This document shows positions 46,230-64,000 of a stretch of 64,000 nt of DNA, in pieces (the first letter of the stretch is position 1; each line of letters starts with the position of its first letter). A program made the translations under genes and the position numbers. Source of the stretch: Hyperoplus lanceolatus (Eukaryota; Chordata; Actinopteri; Uranoscopiformes; Ammodytidae); NCBI GenBank assembly GCA_026929865.2, contig CM049403.1:10020001-10084000 (forward strand), given 5' to 3'. A model generated the notes under the pieces. That model was not told the origin of the DNA, did no database searches, and saw nothing but the letters and a program-made list of their open reading frames with translations.

Positions 46230-46261
46230 CCTTCCGGCTTGATCGCCATCGCAGACAGAGG
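46230..46261 (+). other. rpl36: Predicted non-coding exon 1 of rpl36 (TOP-like)
   Basis: CCTTCCGGCTTGATCGCC reads as a 5' TOP-like start (C followed by pyrimidines) and ends CAGACAGAGG/GTAGGA with a good donor. Ribosomal protein genes usually have such a short leader exon. The start could instead be the CTTCCGG near 46187; this is inferred from motifs. Confidence 0.5.
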
Positions 46262-46990
46262 GTAGGAATTTAATGTTGATTACTACAAGCTAAAATCCAC
46301 GTTTAATCTCCAACATCCATAGGTTTCTACCGAAACTATTTCAACGTTAGCATTGTATTCACTTCACCGAACATCTATGTCCAAATATTTTAATAGTATA
46401 TTAAAATGAAATGCTCATTTAGCAGTAATGAAGGAGAGCTAGCGTATGTTGTTTCTGTATTGAACAACTAGCTACATCTAGCTTCAGAAAACTTAACGAC
46501 TTACAATTCACAGACCAAGCCCGTACTTTAGGCTGTGCATACTTTAGGAAAGCAAGATACAGTCCTTGCACATTTTGCCCTGAGAAAAGTGAAGGCAAGA
46601 AATACTGTCAAAAAATTGGACACCGTCGGCAAGCGTTCACGTCATGTTGAATAAACAGGATATTCAATGTTCTAGTTGAAATGTTTCTAGACGCTATTGT
46701 ATCACTAACGTTATGTTTTTTGTTGGTGGGAACAGAAGAGCTTAATTAAGGCTAATCGGGTAACAGGCGAAATGGTTTATCACGTAATGTCTTATTACAT
46801 TATCAGTTTGTCAATGCTCTCCAGTAACTTGTAAATTGTCATGCAGTGCTGCTAAACTGGTGTCACTGTATATATGAGGTTCACAACATTGTCAATGTGT
46901 ATGAGAGCTTGAAAGGGGGTGTGATGTCCCCTCTTTTCAACTATTGTTGTTGACACTTGAATTTATGTTATTGTGTTATCTTCCACAGAC

Positions 46991-48353
<1,363 letters not shown>

Positions 48354-48363
48354 TCTGTCACTT

Positions 48364-48369
48364 AATAAA
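48364..48369 (+). terminator. rpl36: rpl36 polyadenylation signal AATAAA
   Basis: Canonical hexamer 11 bases after the TAA, followed by a GT-rich stretch (GATGGCTTGTTTGTTTTCC) near 48395. Confidence 0.85.
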
Positions 48370-48409
48370 CGTTTGCTAAATTACAAAATCAGACTGATGG
48401 CTTGTTTGT

Positions 48410-49493
48410 TTTCCGCTTTTTTTTTCTTTTTATTATTTGTTAGAGGTTATCAGTTCTGGTCCTGAAGGTCCACGTCGTATACTTTTGTCAATCCCTGGCC
48501 TCTAACACATTCCTTCTTTTCTGCCTTGAATATTGCACTTTAAAAAAAACACTTTGGCACATACTTCATAGTAACACGTCACACTTAATTTCATAAGTGG
48601 TTAACACCACAGCTTAGTAAGTAGTTTGAAGAAAGTTTGATTAATTCACAAATCGTTTTGGTTAAGTAAGAGATGTGGGCAGTGTATACAACATAAATAG
48701 CTACGCCAACTTCACATCAGTTGTGGAAGAATAAATGTTTTTTTTATGTATCTGGTGAGCTTGGAGGCATCCACATGGTAAAATAATCAGAACAATTCAA
48801 AACAATTGATAAGACCAACAAATGTCATGGCATGTACCAAACCTGAGAGCATGGGAAACCAGAACAAACCTATGATCCAAAATCCAAGTTCTTTGTTGAA
48901 TCGGTTTGTATTCTGTTAAAAAAACATTTTTTTGCCTCTGACCGTGTACACACATGATTATCCATTATGAAGGAATTAAAAAGCATAAACTAACAAATGC
49001 ATTGGAAAAATTGTCTAAATCATGCTAATGGTGCCCTTTGTATAACTATTAAACTATAAATAGTGTGACAGTGTAATCCCATAATGAAAATATCTTACAA
49101 CTACTTAATAAATGTACTTGTGGGTAATTGTGGGATGTCATCACTGCACTCATTCCTTGGCAATGTCCCATTTGTAAGGGTTTTTTGTTCAATATTTGCA
49201 TCATGTCTACTTTGGATGATGGATCAGGTTGTCCTTTCCTCCAGCCGTTTCCTTGTTTGTCTTCTAGTCTGTTATCCAGTTTATATTATCTACACCTAAC
49301 CAAAACCTTATTTTGTTTTTTCATTTAGTTATTAAACTAAATAAATGTAATGGGTTATCTAAATATAAAGCCATACCTATTTCCAATACCTTTTCTCCCA
49401 TTGCATGAAACCTGCAGCTCACAAACCCCCAAAACCATGAGTAGAGGTTAAGCAGGACCTAACCTTTGCACGAGTCTGGAAGTAATACTATAT
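48410..49493. other. Intergenic, nothing recognised
   Basis: AT-rich sequence between rpl36 and the LINE. Short reading frames at 49084-49328 overlap in several frames and show no family signature. Confidence 0.5.
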
Positions 49494-51807
49494 TTTTCAT
49501 TTATTTCATTTAACTTTTATTTATCCTCGAGAGACCAATTGAGGGGTGACCCTCATTTACAATGGTGTCGAGTTCAAATAAATTCCAAGGAAAAACAACA
49601 ATACATACACAATATTCAATGCAAATACATCAAATACACAACAACAGGTGAAGAGAGAAAAAAACTATTGAAACATTTACATAGTGGTGAAGAGTGGCAG
49701 CAATTAAAATGAAATGGGTGAAAGTACAATATAGCCTAATTAAAACAGTTACAGGTAGAGTTTGGCAGATTCAAGATAGTTTGTTTAAATTGATCAAAGG
49801 ATATGATGGTATTTAGTTTAATTTGTTGCTGTAAGTTGTTCCAGGAGTCGGGGGCACTTAAGCTAAAAGCTGTCTTTCCCAGCTCAGACCGGGCTTGTGG
49901 GACATAAAGCATGAGCATGTCAGTGGAGCGGGTCTGATAAAGCCCATCTGAAATTTGCAACATTTCTGTTAAATAACGAGGAAGCTTCCCGGTCAAGGCT
50001 TTGTAAATAAAAATATGCCAATGTGCATCACGTCTCTCTTTGAGGGAGTACCACCCAACCTTTTCATATAAAAGACAATGGTGTGTGTCATAAGCATCTC
50101 CTGTGATGAACCTTAAAGCAGAGTGAAAAACAGAGTCTAGGAGTTTAAGACATGAATGAGATGCATGTCGGTAAACCACATCACCGTAATCAAGGACAAA
50201 CATAAAAACTGCTTCAATAATCCTTTAAAGGGAAGGTGGTTTTGTTCCTATAAAAATAGCCAATTTTTTGTCGTAGTCGACAAACAAGATTTTTTATATG
50301 GAAATTAAAAGTGAGTTTATCATCTAACCAGATGCCGAGATATTTGTACTCTGTGACTCTTTCAATTAAAAATCCATTCTTTGTAAAAATATTAAAATCA
50401 TTAAGAGTTGTAGTTCTTGCTCTGGAGAAACACATATATTTGGTTTTGTCTGTATTTAGAACCAGCCTGAGGTTCACTAGACAGTCCTGCAGGGTGTTAA
50501 AAGAGCTTTGTAGGTTCTGAATAGATTGGTGCACCGAATCGGAAATGCAATAAAGTACTGTGTCGTCAGCGTATAGATGGGCATGACAGTTTTTTAGCGA
50601 TGAAACAATGTTATTTATATAAATTGTGAAAAGAACTGGACCTAAAATTGAGCCCTGTGGGACACCATTTGTAACAGTTAAAAACTCAGACTGGTATCTT
50701 CCCAGTTTAACTGACTGCTGTCTATCAGAGAGATAATCCCTAAACCAGCTACATGCAGACTGATCAAAGCCAATGTCATGCAGCCTCTGTAAAAGCAAAT
50801 GGTGGTCAACAGTTACAGTATCAAAGGCCTTTGAAAGATCAATAAAAAGTGCTGCACAGTGCTTTTTCTTGTCTATTGCTGAAACAATGTTGTCTACAAC
50901 CAAAGTCACAGCAGAGACAGTACTGTGACCTGCCCTAAAACCAGATTGGAATGGGCTCAAAATGGAAGCACTAGTTAGAAATGTTTTTAACTGATTATTA
51001 ATAAGTGATTCTAGAATTTTTGCGAGGCATGGGAGTTTGGAAATTGGCCTGTAGTTATTAAGATTATTTTTGTCACCACCTTTATGTAAAGGAATTACAT
51101 GAGCTTTTTTCCAAATTTTAGGAACTATTCCAGAGGAGATGGAAAGATTAAAAATATGGGTAATTTGTTTTGATATTATATGTGTAGAAAGCTTGATTGA
51201 AAACGGGTCCAAATTGTCCTCTCCTATGTACTTCTTGGGGTTGATGGCGAGGAGTGCATCTACAACAACACTTGTGGGAAGAAGATCAAGGCTGAAAATA
51301 GGAGTTTGAGAGACAGGCGGTACGTTACTACTGGTGGTAGAAGGCGTATATCCTCCATTCTGAAAGAGTTGACCAGCAGCTACAAAATGTTTATTAAAAG
51401 CTAAGCCAATCTCTTTTTGATCATTGAGAGTGTGACCATTTAATTTGATCTGAGTGGGAACTGTGCTAGAATTGTTCTTATTATAGTTCACAGCTTTCCA
51501 AAATAGTGCAGGGTTAGAGTAGCAGTTTGAGATTAATTCAAGGTAGTATTCAGATTTGGCTTTCCTAATCATGGATGTGCACTTATTCCTAAGGTGTCTA
51601 AAAATAGTCCAATTGGTATTATCTCCAGAGCGTCTAGCTAGAGACCATGCTTTATTTCTCTTCGAAAATAAATCAGACAGTTCACTTGTAAACCAGGGGT
51701 TTGATCTATTTTTTACTCTATGCTTTTTAAGGGGCGCATGCTTGTTTATAATTGAGGTGAAAGTATTGATGAAATGGTCTAAGGCTAACTCAACATCCGA
51801 AATTTAA
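49494..51807 (-). mobile_element. 5'-truncated L2/CR1-group LINE with near-intact reverse transcriptase
   Basis: On the minus strand the frame runs from about 51807 (just after where the endonuclease would end) to 50214. RT motifs are in order: NYRPISKLPCLAKILE, FQSGFRAGHSTV, FIDLSKAFDTVTVDHHLLLQ (motif A), NGVPQGSILGPVLF (B) and YADDTVLY (C, catalytic). The C-terminal part continues in another frame, 50220-49736 (VLDYGDVVYRHAS, LRFITGDAYDTHHC, APDSWNNLQQ). A small deletion after TFPLK shifts the frame near 50220, so this copy is dead. The 3' UTR extends to about 49494 with T/A-rich sequence. No endonuclease domain remains. The clade is assigned from the motif style. Confidence 0.9.
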
Positions 51808-52229
51808 ATATAAATATAGTAGGAGAGAAGAGTTACAGAACAAAGAGGTGGCATACAAAAAAAAATCCACAATTTCCTGTCTAGAAATAACCTTGGTAAT
51901 ACTTTAAATTAACCAAAGGTTTCTTAATGTTATTATATCTTGCGTGCATAACAGCCCCCTCTAGACCTAACCCCAACCACATAGGGGAGGATGCTATGGG
52001 AAACAAGTTGGGAAACCACTGTTGTTTTTGTAGGGTGGAACAAACTCCTGACACGAGACCTGAAAATGTGAGGGAGCATTGTGAATCAGTCACAATACTT
52101 ATCACAGAGCATTGCCAAGACTCTGGGACCATGACTTCTAAAAAGCAGTCAGAAGACCATCCGGGATCCCAAGAGGGACTAGAGCTCTGTTTGAGTCTGG
52201 TCTGATCACAGCTCTGTGGTGTTGATTGG

Positions 52230-52975
52230 ATTATGCTACATCATGGGGCAACAAATGGAAAACAGGAGCACTGCTCAGCCAACCACATTGCTCCCAGATG
52301 AGCTCAATACATAGACTTTGTGAAACAGAACTTCAAAAGTGTGTCAACCCCTGCAAAGCACCTAAACCACAGATGGTATCAGAGGCTGGGCATTCGGGGC
52401 AAGTGAAAATTAACTGGCAGTGATGTTCACTTACATCTTCAGTCAGTCAATCAGTGTGGTCCCCACATACATTAAACCATCCACCATTGTTACTGTGCTT
52501 ACATCAATCATGAAATGATTCCAGCTTCTAATCAAAACCCAAGTGTGCTCATTCCATCCTGACACTGGATAACGCATCGGAGACACACACTGACACTGCT
52601 CTTACTCCCTTAGATAGAGGGAAAACATACATGAGAAAGATTTTTGTTGATTCATGCTCGGCATTTAATACCATCTTTCCCCCAACCTGTAAGCTTGGAC
52701 TGGATACGTCCATCTGCAGATAGATCTTCAACCTCCTGGCGGGGAGCAGGGCTGTTTGCTCAGCCCACTTCTGTATGCCCTATTTACCTACGATTGTGTC
52801 GCGAAGCACAGCTCAAATGCCATCGTTTTAGTTTGTTGATGGCACAACCCTCCTGGACATCATCACATCTACTCACCCGCTTGTCTGCATTGTGGTTAGC
52901 ACGGATAGATGGCAATTTTTTTACATTATCCACTGCTATTCAACCAGGACTGGTACATAGTCTACCCTCTGTCAC
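52230..52975 (+). pseudogene. Highly decayed reverse-transcriptase relic (Rex1/jockey-like LINE)
   Basis: Scattered pieces of an RT are recognisable in changing frames on the plus strand. VNPCKAPKPQMVSEA (about 52336) corresponds to the V(N)xRKAxGPDGI motif. TYIFSQSISVVPTYIKPSTI (about 52430) corresponds to ...SVVPTCFK..TIVPVPK. FVDSCSAFNTIFPPT (about 52640) is motif A, LFTYDCVAKHSSNAI (about 52775) and FVDGTTLL (about 52840) are the region up to the catalytic box, degraded from F-A-D-D to F-V-D-G. Several stops and frameshifts. Different family from the LINE at 49.5-51.8 kb. Confidence 0.75.
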
Positions 52976-52979
52976 TTAA

Positions 52980-54380
52980 ATATACAAACACCTCACGTAT
53001 GTAGGCCTACTGCTTTTATATTTGAACTGTATTCAATCAATATCTTAAATACATCTTATTGATTACATGAATTATTTTTCTACTACTGTAAAATCTTACT
53101 GATGAGCTGACCTGATTCTCATCCAAAAAATGCCATTGTATATTTGATCCTCTAACCTCTCTAAGCCTATATAAACTTGAACTTAAGCATTTAAGTATAC
53201 GCTATTCATACCATGGCAAGTGAAAAAACCGCCACTTGATGCACCGCTTCTAATATCGGTTTGAAGTGATACCGGAGCAAAGTGAGTCCAACAATGCAAC
53301 TTGTTCTACTGTGCCACAGTATTAGTCAGTCAGCAACTGATGGTGGCTGCTTTTTGGCGGGATCATAGCAAAGCGATGCCAGCCACAAGCAAATGTGTCA
53401 CTGAAAGACTGAGTGATGACGTTATAATGTTGGTCAGTTGAGTAGGCCTATAGGGTTTCCCCATTTGTTGGTCCTCTTTCAAAATGAATCAGTGTCGTAT
53501 ATTACATCCTCAGAAGGCGTTAACAGCGGTTCCACTCAGTCACGCACTAAGAACCAAATATTTTGTTTCTATTGGTTACCACTTTCATAACATTTTGATT
53601 ATCTCCAAGAAATCTCCTAATTGATTTTTGTGTTACATATCTGAAACTTGTTTGGAAAAAAAGGCATACAACTGTTAGATTGCCAGTAAGCTGCAATTTA
53701 GGATAGTGGTCAGGGGTAACTCCAAAGTCAGCAACAACTTTGCCCTGGAGCTGTGAAGTAGTCTGCCCCTTTCTTTCTGACCACAGCCCGGAGGATTGAG
53801 CAGGTGGTTTCAGATGGAAGGTGCCTGTTATACTTTATGTAGGCTACAACAATGTCACCACAATGTTCTAATCCTATCACTACATTAAACATTGTGATGC
53901 AAAAAGGGGTTAACAGGTCTTAAAAACTGTATTCAACTCTTACAATATAATTAATTTGTCATCTCCATGAGATATAAAACATCCCACTTTTCTTTATTTT
54001 CTGTTTTAGCAAACAAATACATCTGAGACTTAACTAATATGTAAAGTAAATGAAATCATAATCGATGACTTAAAGGAATGAAGTAAGGGATATATTTATG
54101 TTAATATACGTGTTAAATCGCTCTATATTCATACAGCGATAACTTAAATAGTGTGCACATTTCATAGCTCTGATCTCTCGCTCTGCATATTATTGGCAAA
54201 CTTTTCTGGGATCCAACAACTGATATCCAATCAGAAGACAGAACGCTACAAACCGGCACATCTCACTGCCGGTGCACGTGCAGAGCGACAGATGGGTGAA
54301 TGTTTATGTGCCTACAATGGCGGAGCAGCAAAAATCTCTTCCAATGTCTGTTTTTATGGCTTTATCATGTTTCATCGCAC
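52980..54380. other. Intergenic, AT-rich
   Basis: No exon-like coding signals. 54150-54380 may belong to the dispersed repeat described at 54390-54530. Confidence 0.45.
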
Positions 54381-54389
54381 TTACGGATC

Positions 54390-54530
54390 TGAGATGATGC
54401 TAGAACTCGCTGCTTGAAGACCGCAGTGCATTAATATGGTGAGGTAGGGACGAGGGAGGGGACTGCTAACTGCAGTCAGTGACAGGAAGTTAGCTAAACT
54501 GACAATTCCGCTTACTTCACCTTTAATGTT
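54390..54530. repeat. Dispersed repeat, copy B
   Basis: Counterpart of the repeat at 1-155, same orientation. Upstream sequence from about 54150 (GGTGCACGTGCAGAGCGACAG...) may be a further part of the element that copy A lacks because the window begins there. Confidence 0.7.
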
Positions 54531-56230
54531 TATTAGCCGGTTGAGTAGAAAGAAATAATAAGAGATTCAATGTGAGGTCAGGAAATCACAGGTAAACATT
54601 ACCAAAGTAAATATGGTAACAAATCATGAGGATTTTAGGTGACATATTGAGCAGCTCTTTGAACATAACCATGGAAAAGTGAAAGCCTTTATTTTGTTTT
54701 CCAGGTGATCCTCTTGAAAACCTCCTGGTGGAAGTCAGATTGATTGAAAAATATATTATTTAGCCTTGCATGATTTTTCTTTTGCATTCACAAGACATAA
54801 AACAAAGAGATACTTTTAAAATTAGCATGTTTTTAATAGTAATAAAGCAGAATGGTAACATTGATTTATTAGCCATTACAAATTGTTGAAGTAATTATGT
54901 GGTGTTTAATCTTTGGTCATTGAAACATTACATATTGTACAAAATGTTGCTGTTACATCCCCATTTTTTGCCAGGGGTAAGGACGGTAACATAAAAAACA
55001 GATTAGCCTAATGAAAGGTAGGAGTCGGGCAGTAAAATAATTTGCGTTTAATGCTCAAAACAAAAGTGGAAACTTAACTCCAAAGTAACATTGGTCAGCA
55101 GCATGGGAACAGCATGCTCAACAGCATGGCAGCAACAGATCAACGACATGGCAGCGAGCAGAACAGGGGCCAATATTGAGGTTTTTCCCAGCTGCTTTTA
55201 TGCAGTGCACTGATTAACACCCTGAGTGTGATTGAGTGACACAGCACACCTGCTCACTTTGTCAGTGGCAAATTAAAGAGAAGGGAAAAGAACAAACCAA
55301 ACTTATCAAAAATCCAATGTTCATTTGAAATGAATAACGTGCTCACTTCTTTTCACTTCAATTTCCTCTGATTGGAGGAAGGAGATGGTTTTGCCGTTGG
55401 CAGCAAGGACCTTCTTCAGTCAGTATAACAACAAAGAAGGTGTATTGCTGCCATTATCTTCAGCAGCTTGGGCATCATCCTTCTCTCAAAAAAACAACTC
55501 TGAGGCTCTAGAACAGACCCTAGCACAGAGCCAATCTTCCGCATCACTTTGTTCAGTTTTTAGTCACTGGCTCATGCTGCTGCCCCAGCAGATGCTGTAA
55601 AGGAAATGTATCTTTCTTCTAGCCTACTTTTTTGTAGTGGGCTAGGCAAGTTCAAAATCAAATGTTTTGTCTTGAATCAAATTGCATGAAAAAGGTTCTA
55701 CTTCCACTGGGCTATTTAAAGCAGCTTTAGTATAGGCTAGTTGTCACATGACCTCCTGGATTAGGTTTAGGATGACCATCAGATGACCATTGTGGATAAC
55801 GTCCGCCATCTTGTCTGCAGCCAGCTGGCCAGGTGAACTTGCAGCAGTTGGACCTTTCTATTTGATCAATCACTTGTACAGTAGCAATATCAGTAGCCAG
55901 CTACTACTACCATACATCTTGGCTTCTTCGGGCAGAATGCTCTGGACTGGAACTGCTGTGAACCAAGTAGACTAGCGTAATTCAAGCCATAAAGGTAAAA
56001 CCTGAAATATAGCTTAGGCTATTGTTCCATAATGTCTGTTTTATTCCTAAGTAGGCTAAAATGTTATTATAATTGTATTAACTTGTATTTCAGGTCCTCA
56101 GTTTTTAACAAAATGTTCCAACCCAATGAGTTTAAGCTTGGACCTGTTGAATGTTGCATGTCACGAAGTTTGCATGTGTACTCTTTAAATGACAAGTGGA
56201 CGCACGGCCCCAAACACACTTTATAATATA
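54531..56230. other. Intergenic upstream of pde6d
   Basis: AT-rich. Reading frames at 55385-55600 and 55790-55975 have no recognisable relatives or splice context. Confidence 0.45.
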
Positions 56231-56330
56231 TGCGGCGTTGCCCATGGTGACGCGTCTCTATCCCGTTTAGTCCCGCCCACGCTTCTCGTCCGCGGCCTGT
56301 CATTGGTTGACAGAAGTTACCCGGTGCCCG
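56231..56330 (+). promoter_or_regulatory. pde6d: pde6d promoter with RFX X-box-like site, GC box and CCAAT box
   Basis: GTTGCC-CAT-GGTGAC at 56237-56251: both half-sites fit the RFX consensus GTNRCC. It is followed by CCCGCCCACG (GC box, about 56272) and ATTGG (inverted CCAAT, 56302-56306) in a GC-rich island in otherwise AT-rich DNA. The ATG is about 320 bases downstream. X-boxes are known upstream of ciliary genes; binding here is inferred. Confidence 0.6.
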
Positions 56331-56570
56331 TGACAGGCTAGGCAGGCTGTCTGTCAGTTAGCTGGGTATATTAAGGTGATTGCATTATCGGATCAGATTT
56401 AACCTCTAGTAGGCTACATTATAGTTAAGTACACATAGTTTATGCTATTTGCAGCAACCATTAGCCAGCGTTTTAGTTTATTAATTAGCTAAGCTAACGT
56501 CAACAGCAACCTTTTTGCTATTTTTTAACAGATCCTGGGTTTTCGTGGAACGAAAACAGAAGATTCAGAA

Positions 56571-63873
<7,303 letters not shown>

Positions 63874-63938
63874 TGAGTCTCCGCTTGGATGAGCTTATTT
63901 TTTTTGCATGTTCATGTTAGTTAAAGGTTATTTCTAAT

Positions 63939-64000
63939 TAGGGCTGTCAAATTAATTTGTTAATTTCGATTAATTAATCACAGAAAAATTAACACGATTA
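63939..64000. mobile_element. Terminus of a hAT-like repeat, cut by the window edge
   Basis: TAGGGCTGTCAAATTAATTT followed by CGATTAATTAATCAC and AAAATTAACACGATTA resembles a frequent vertebrate hAT end (TAGGGCTGTCAA...CGATTAATCAC). The rest lies outside. Confidence 0.5.

Overview
This is a gene-bearing stretch of a ray-finned fish genome, almost certainly a teleost and probably a percomorph. The reasons are compact vertebrate genes with many small GT-AG introns, very long (TG)n microsatellites, and typical teleost repeats: tRNA-derived SINEs, an L2/CR1-type LINE, an RTE (Rex3-like) tail, hAT and Tc1/mariner miniature elements, and an R2/NeSL-like retroelement remnant. There is no bacterial, phage or CRISPR content.

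Six protein-coding genes can be rebuilt exon by exon with consistent phases. (1) ctns, cystinosin, + strand, 1022-7599, 5' end outside the window. (2) trappc8, TRAPP III subunit, - strand, 27113-10136, 29 coding exons, 1451 codons. (3) commd2, - strand, 31439-28711, 6 exons, 203 aa. (4) lmnb2, lamin B2, - strand, 44763-35913, 13 exons, 579 aa, ending in the CaaX box CAVM. (5) rpl36, ribosomal protein eL36, + strand, 46991-48353, 105 aa. (6) pde6d, prenyl-binding protein PDE-delta, + strand, starting at 56571 and running off the right edge after four coding exons.

Layout: ctns converges on trappc8. trappc8, commd2 and lmnb2 lie in the same (-) orientation. lmnb2 and rpl36 are head to head across about 1.5 kb. 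From 48.4 to 56.2 kb there is a gene desert holding a 5'-truncated LINE and a decayed reverse-transcriptase relic. pde6d follows behind a GC-rich promoter with an RFX/X-box-like site. The six genes are unrelated housekeeping genes (lysosomal cystine export, vesicle tethering, endosomal cargo recycling, nuclear lamina, ribosome, lipidated-protein shuttling) and do not form one pathway. One indirect link is that lamin B2 is a prenylated protein and PDE-delta binds prenyl groups, but no functional connection is implied.

The most interesting signals concern splicing. Two introns (trappc8 intron 3 and pde6d intron 1) carry textbook U12-type (minor spliceosome) donor and branch-point sequences. The pde6d U12 branch point is directly preceded by a (TG)~92 tract. 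A phase-matched 69-bp extra exon in trappc8 intron 2 encodes a peptide resembling the following exon and looks like an undescribed tandem exon duplication. The commd2 exon 3 donor is followed within a few bases by a 130-bp CA tract. I found no wholly new multi-gene system.
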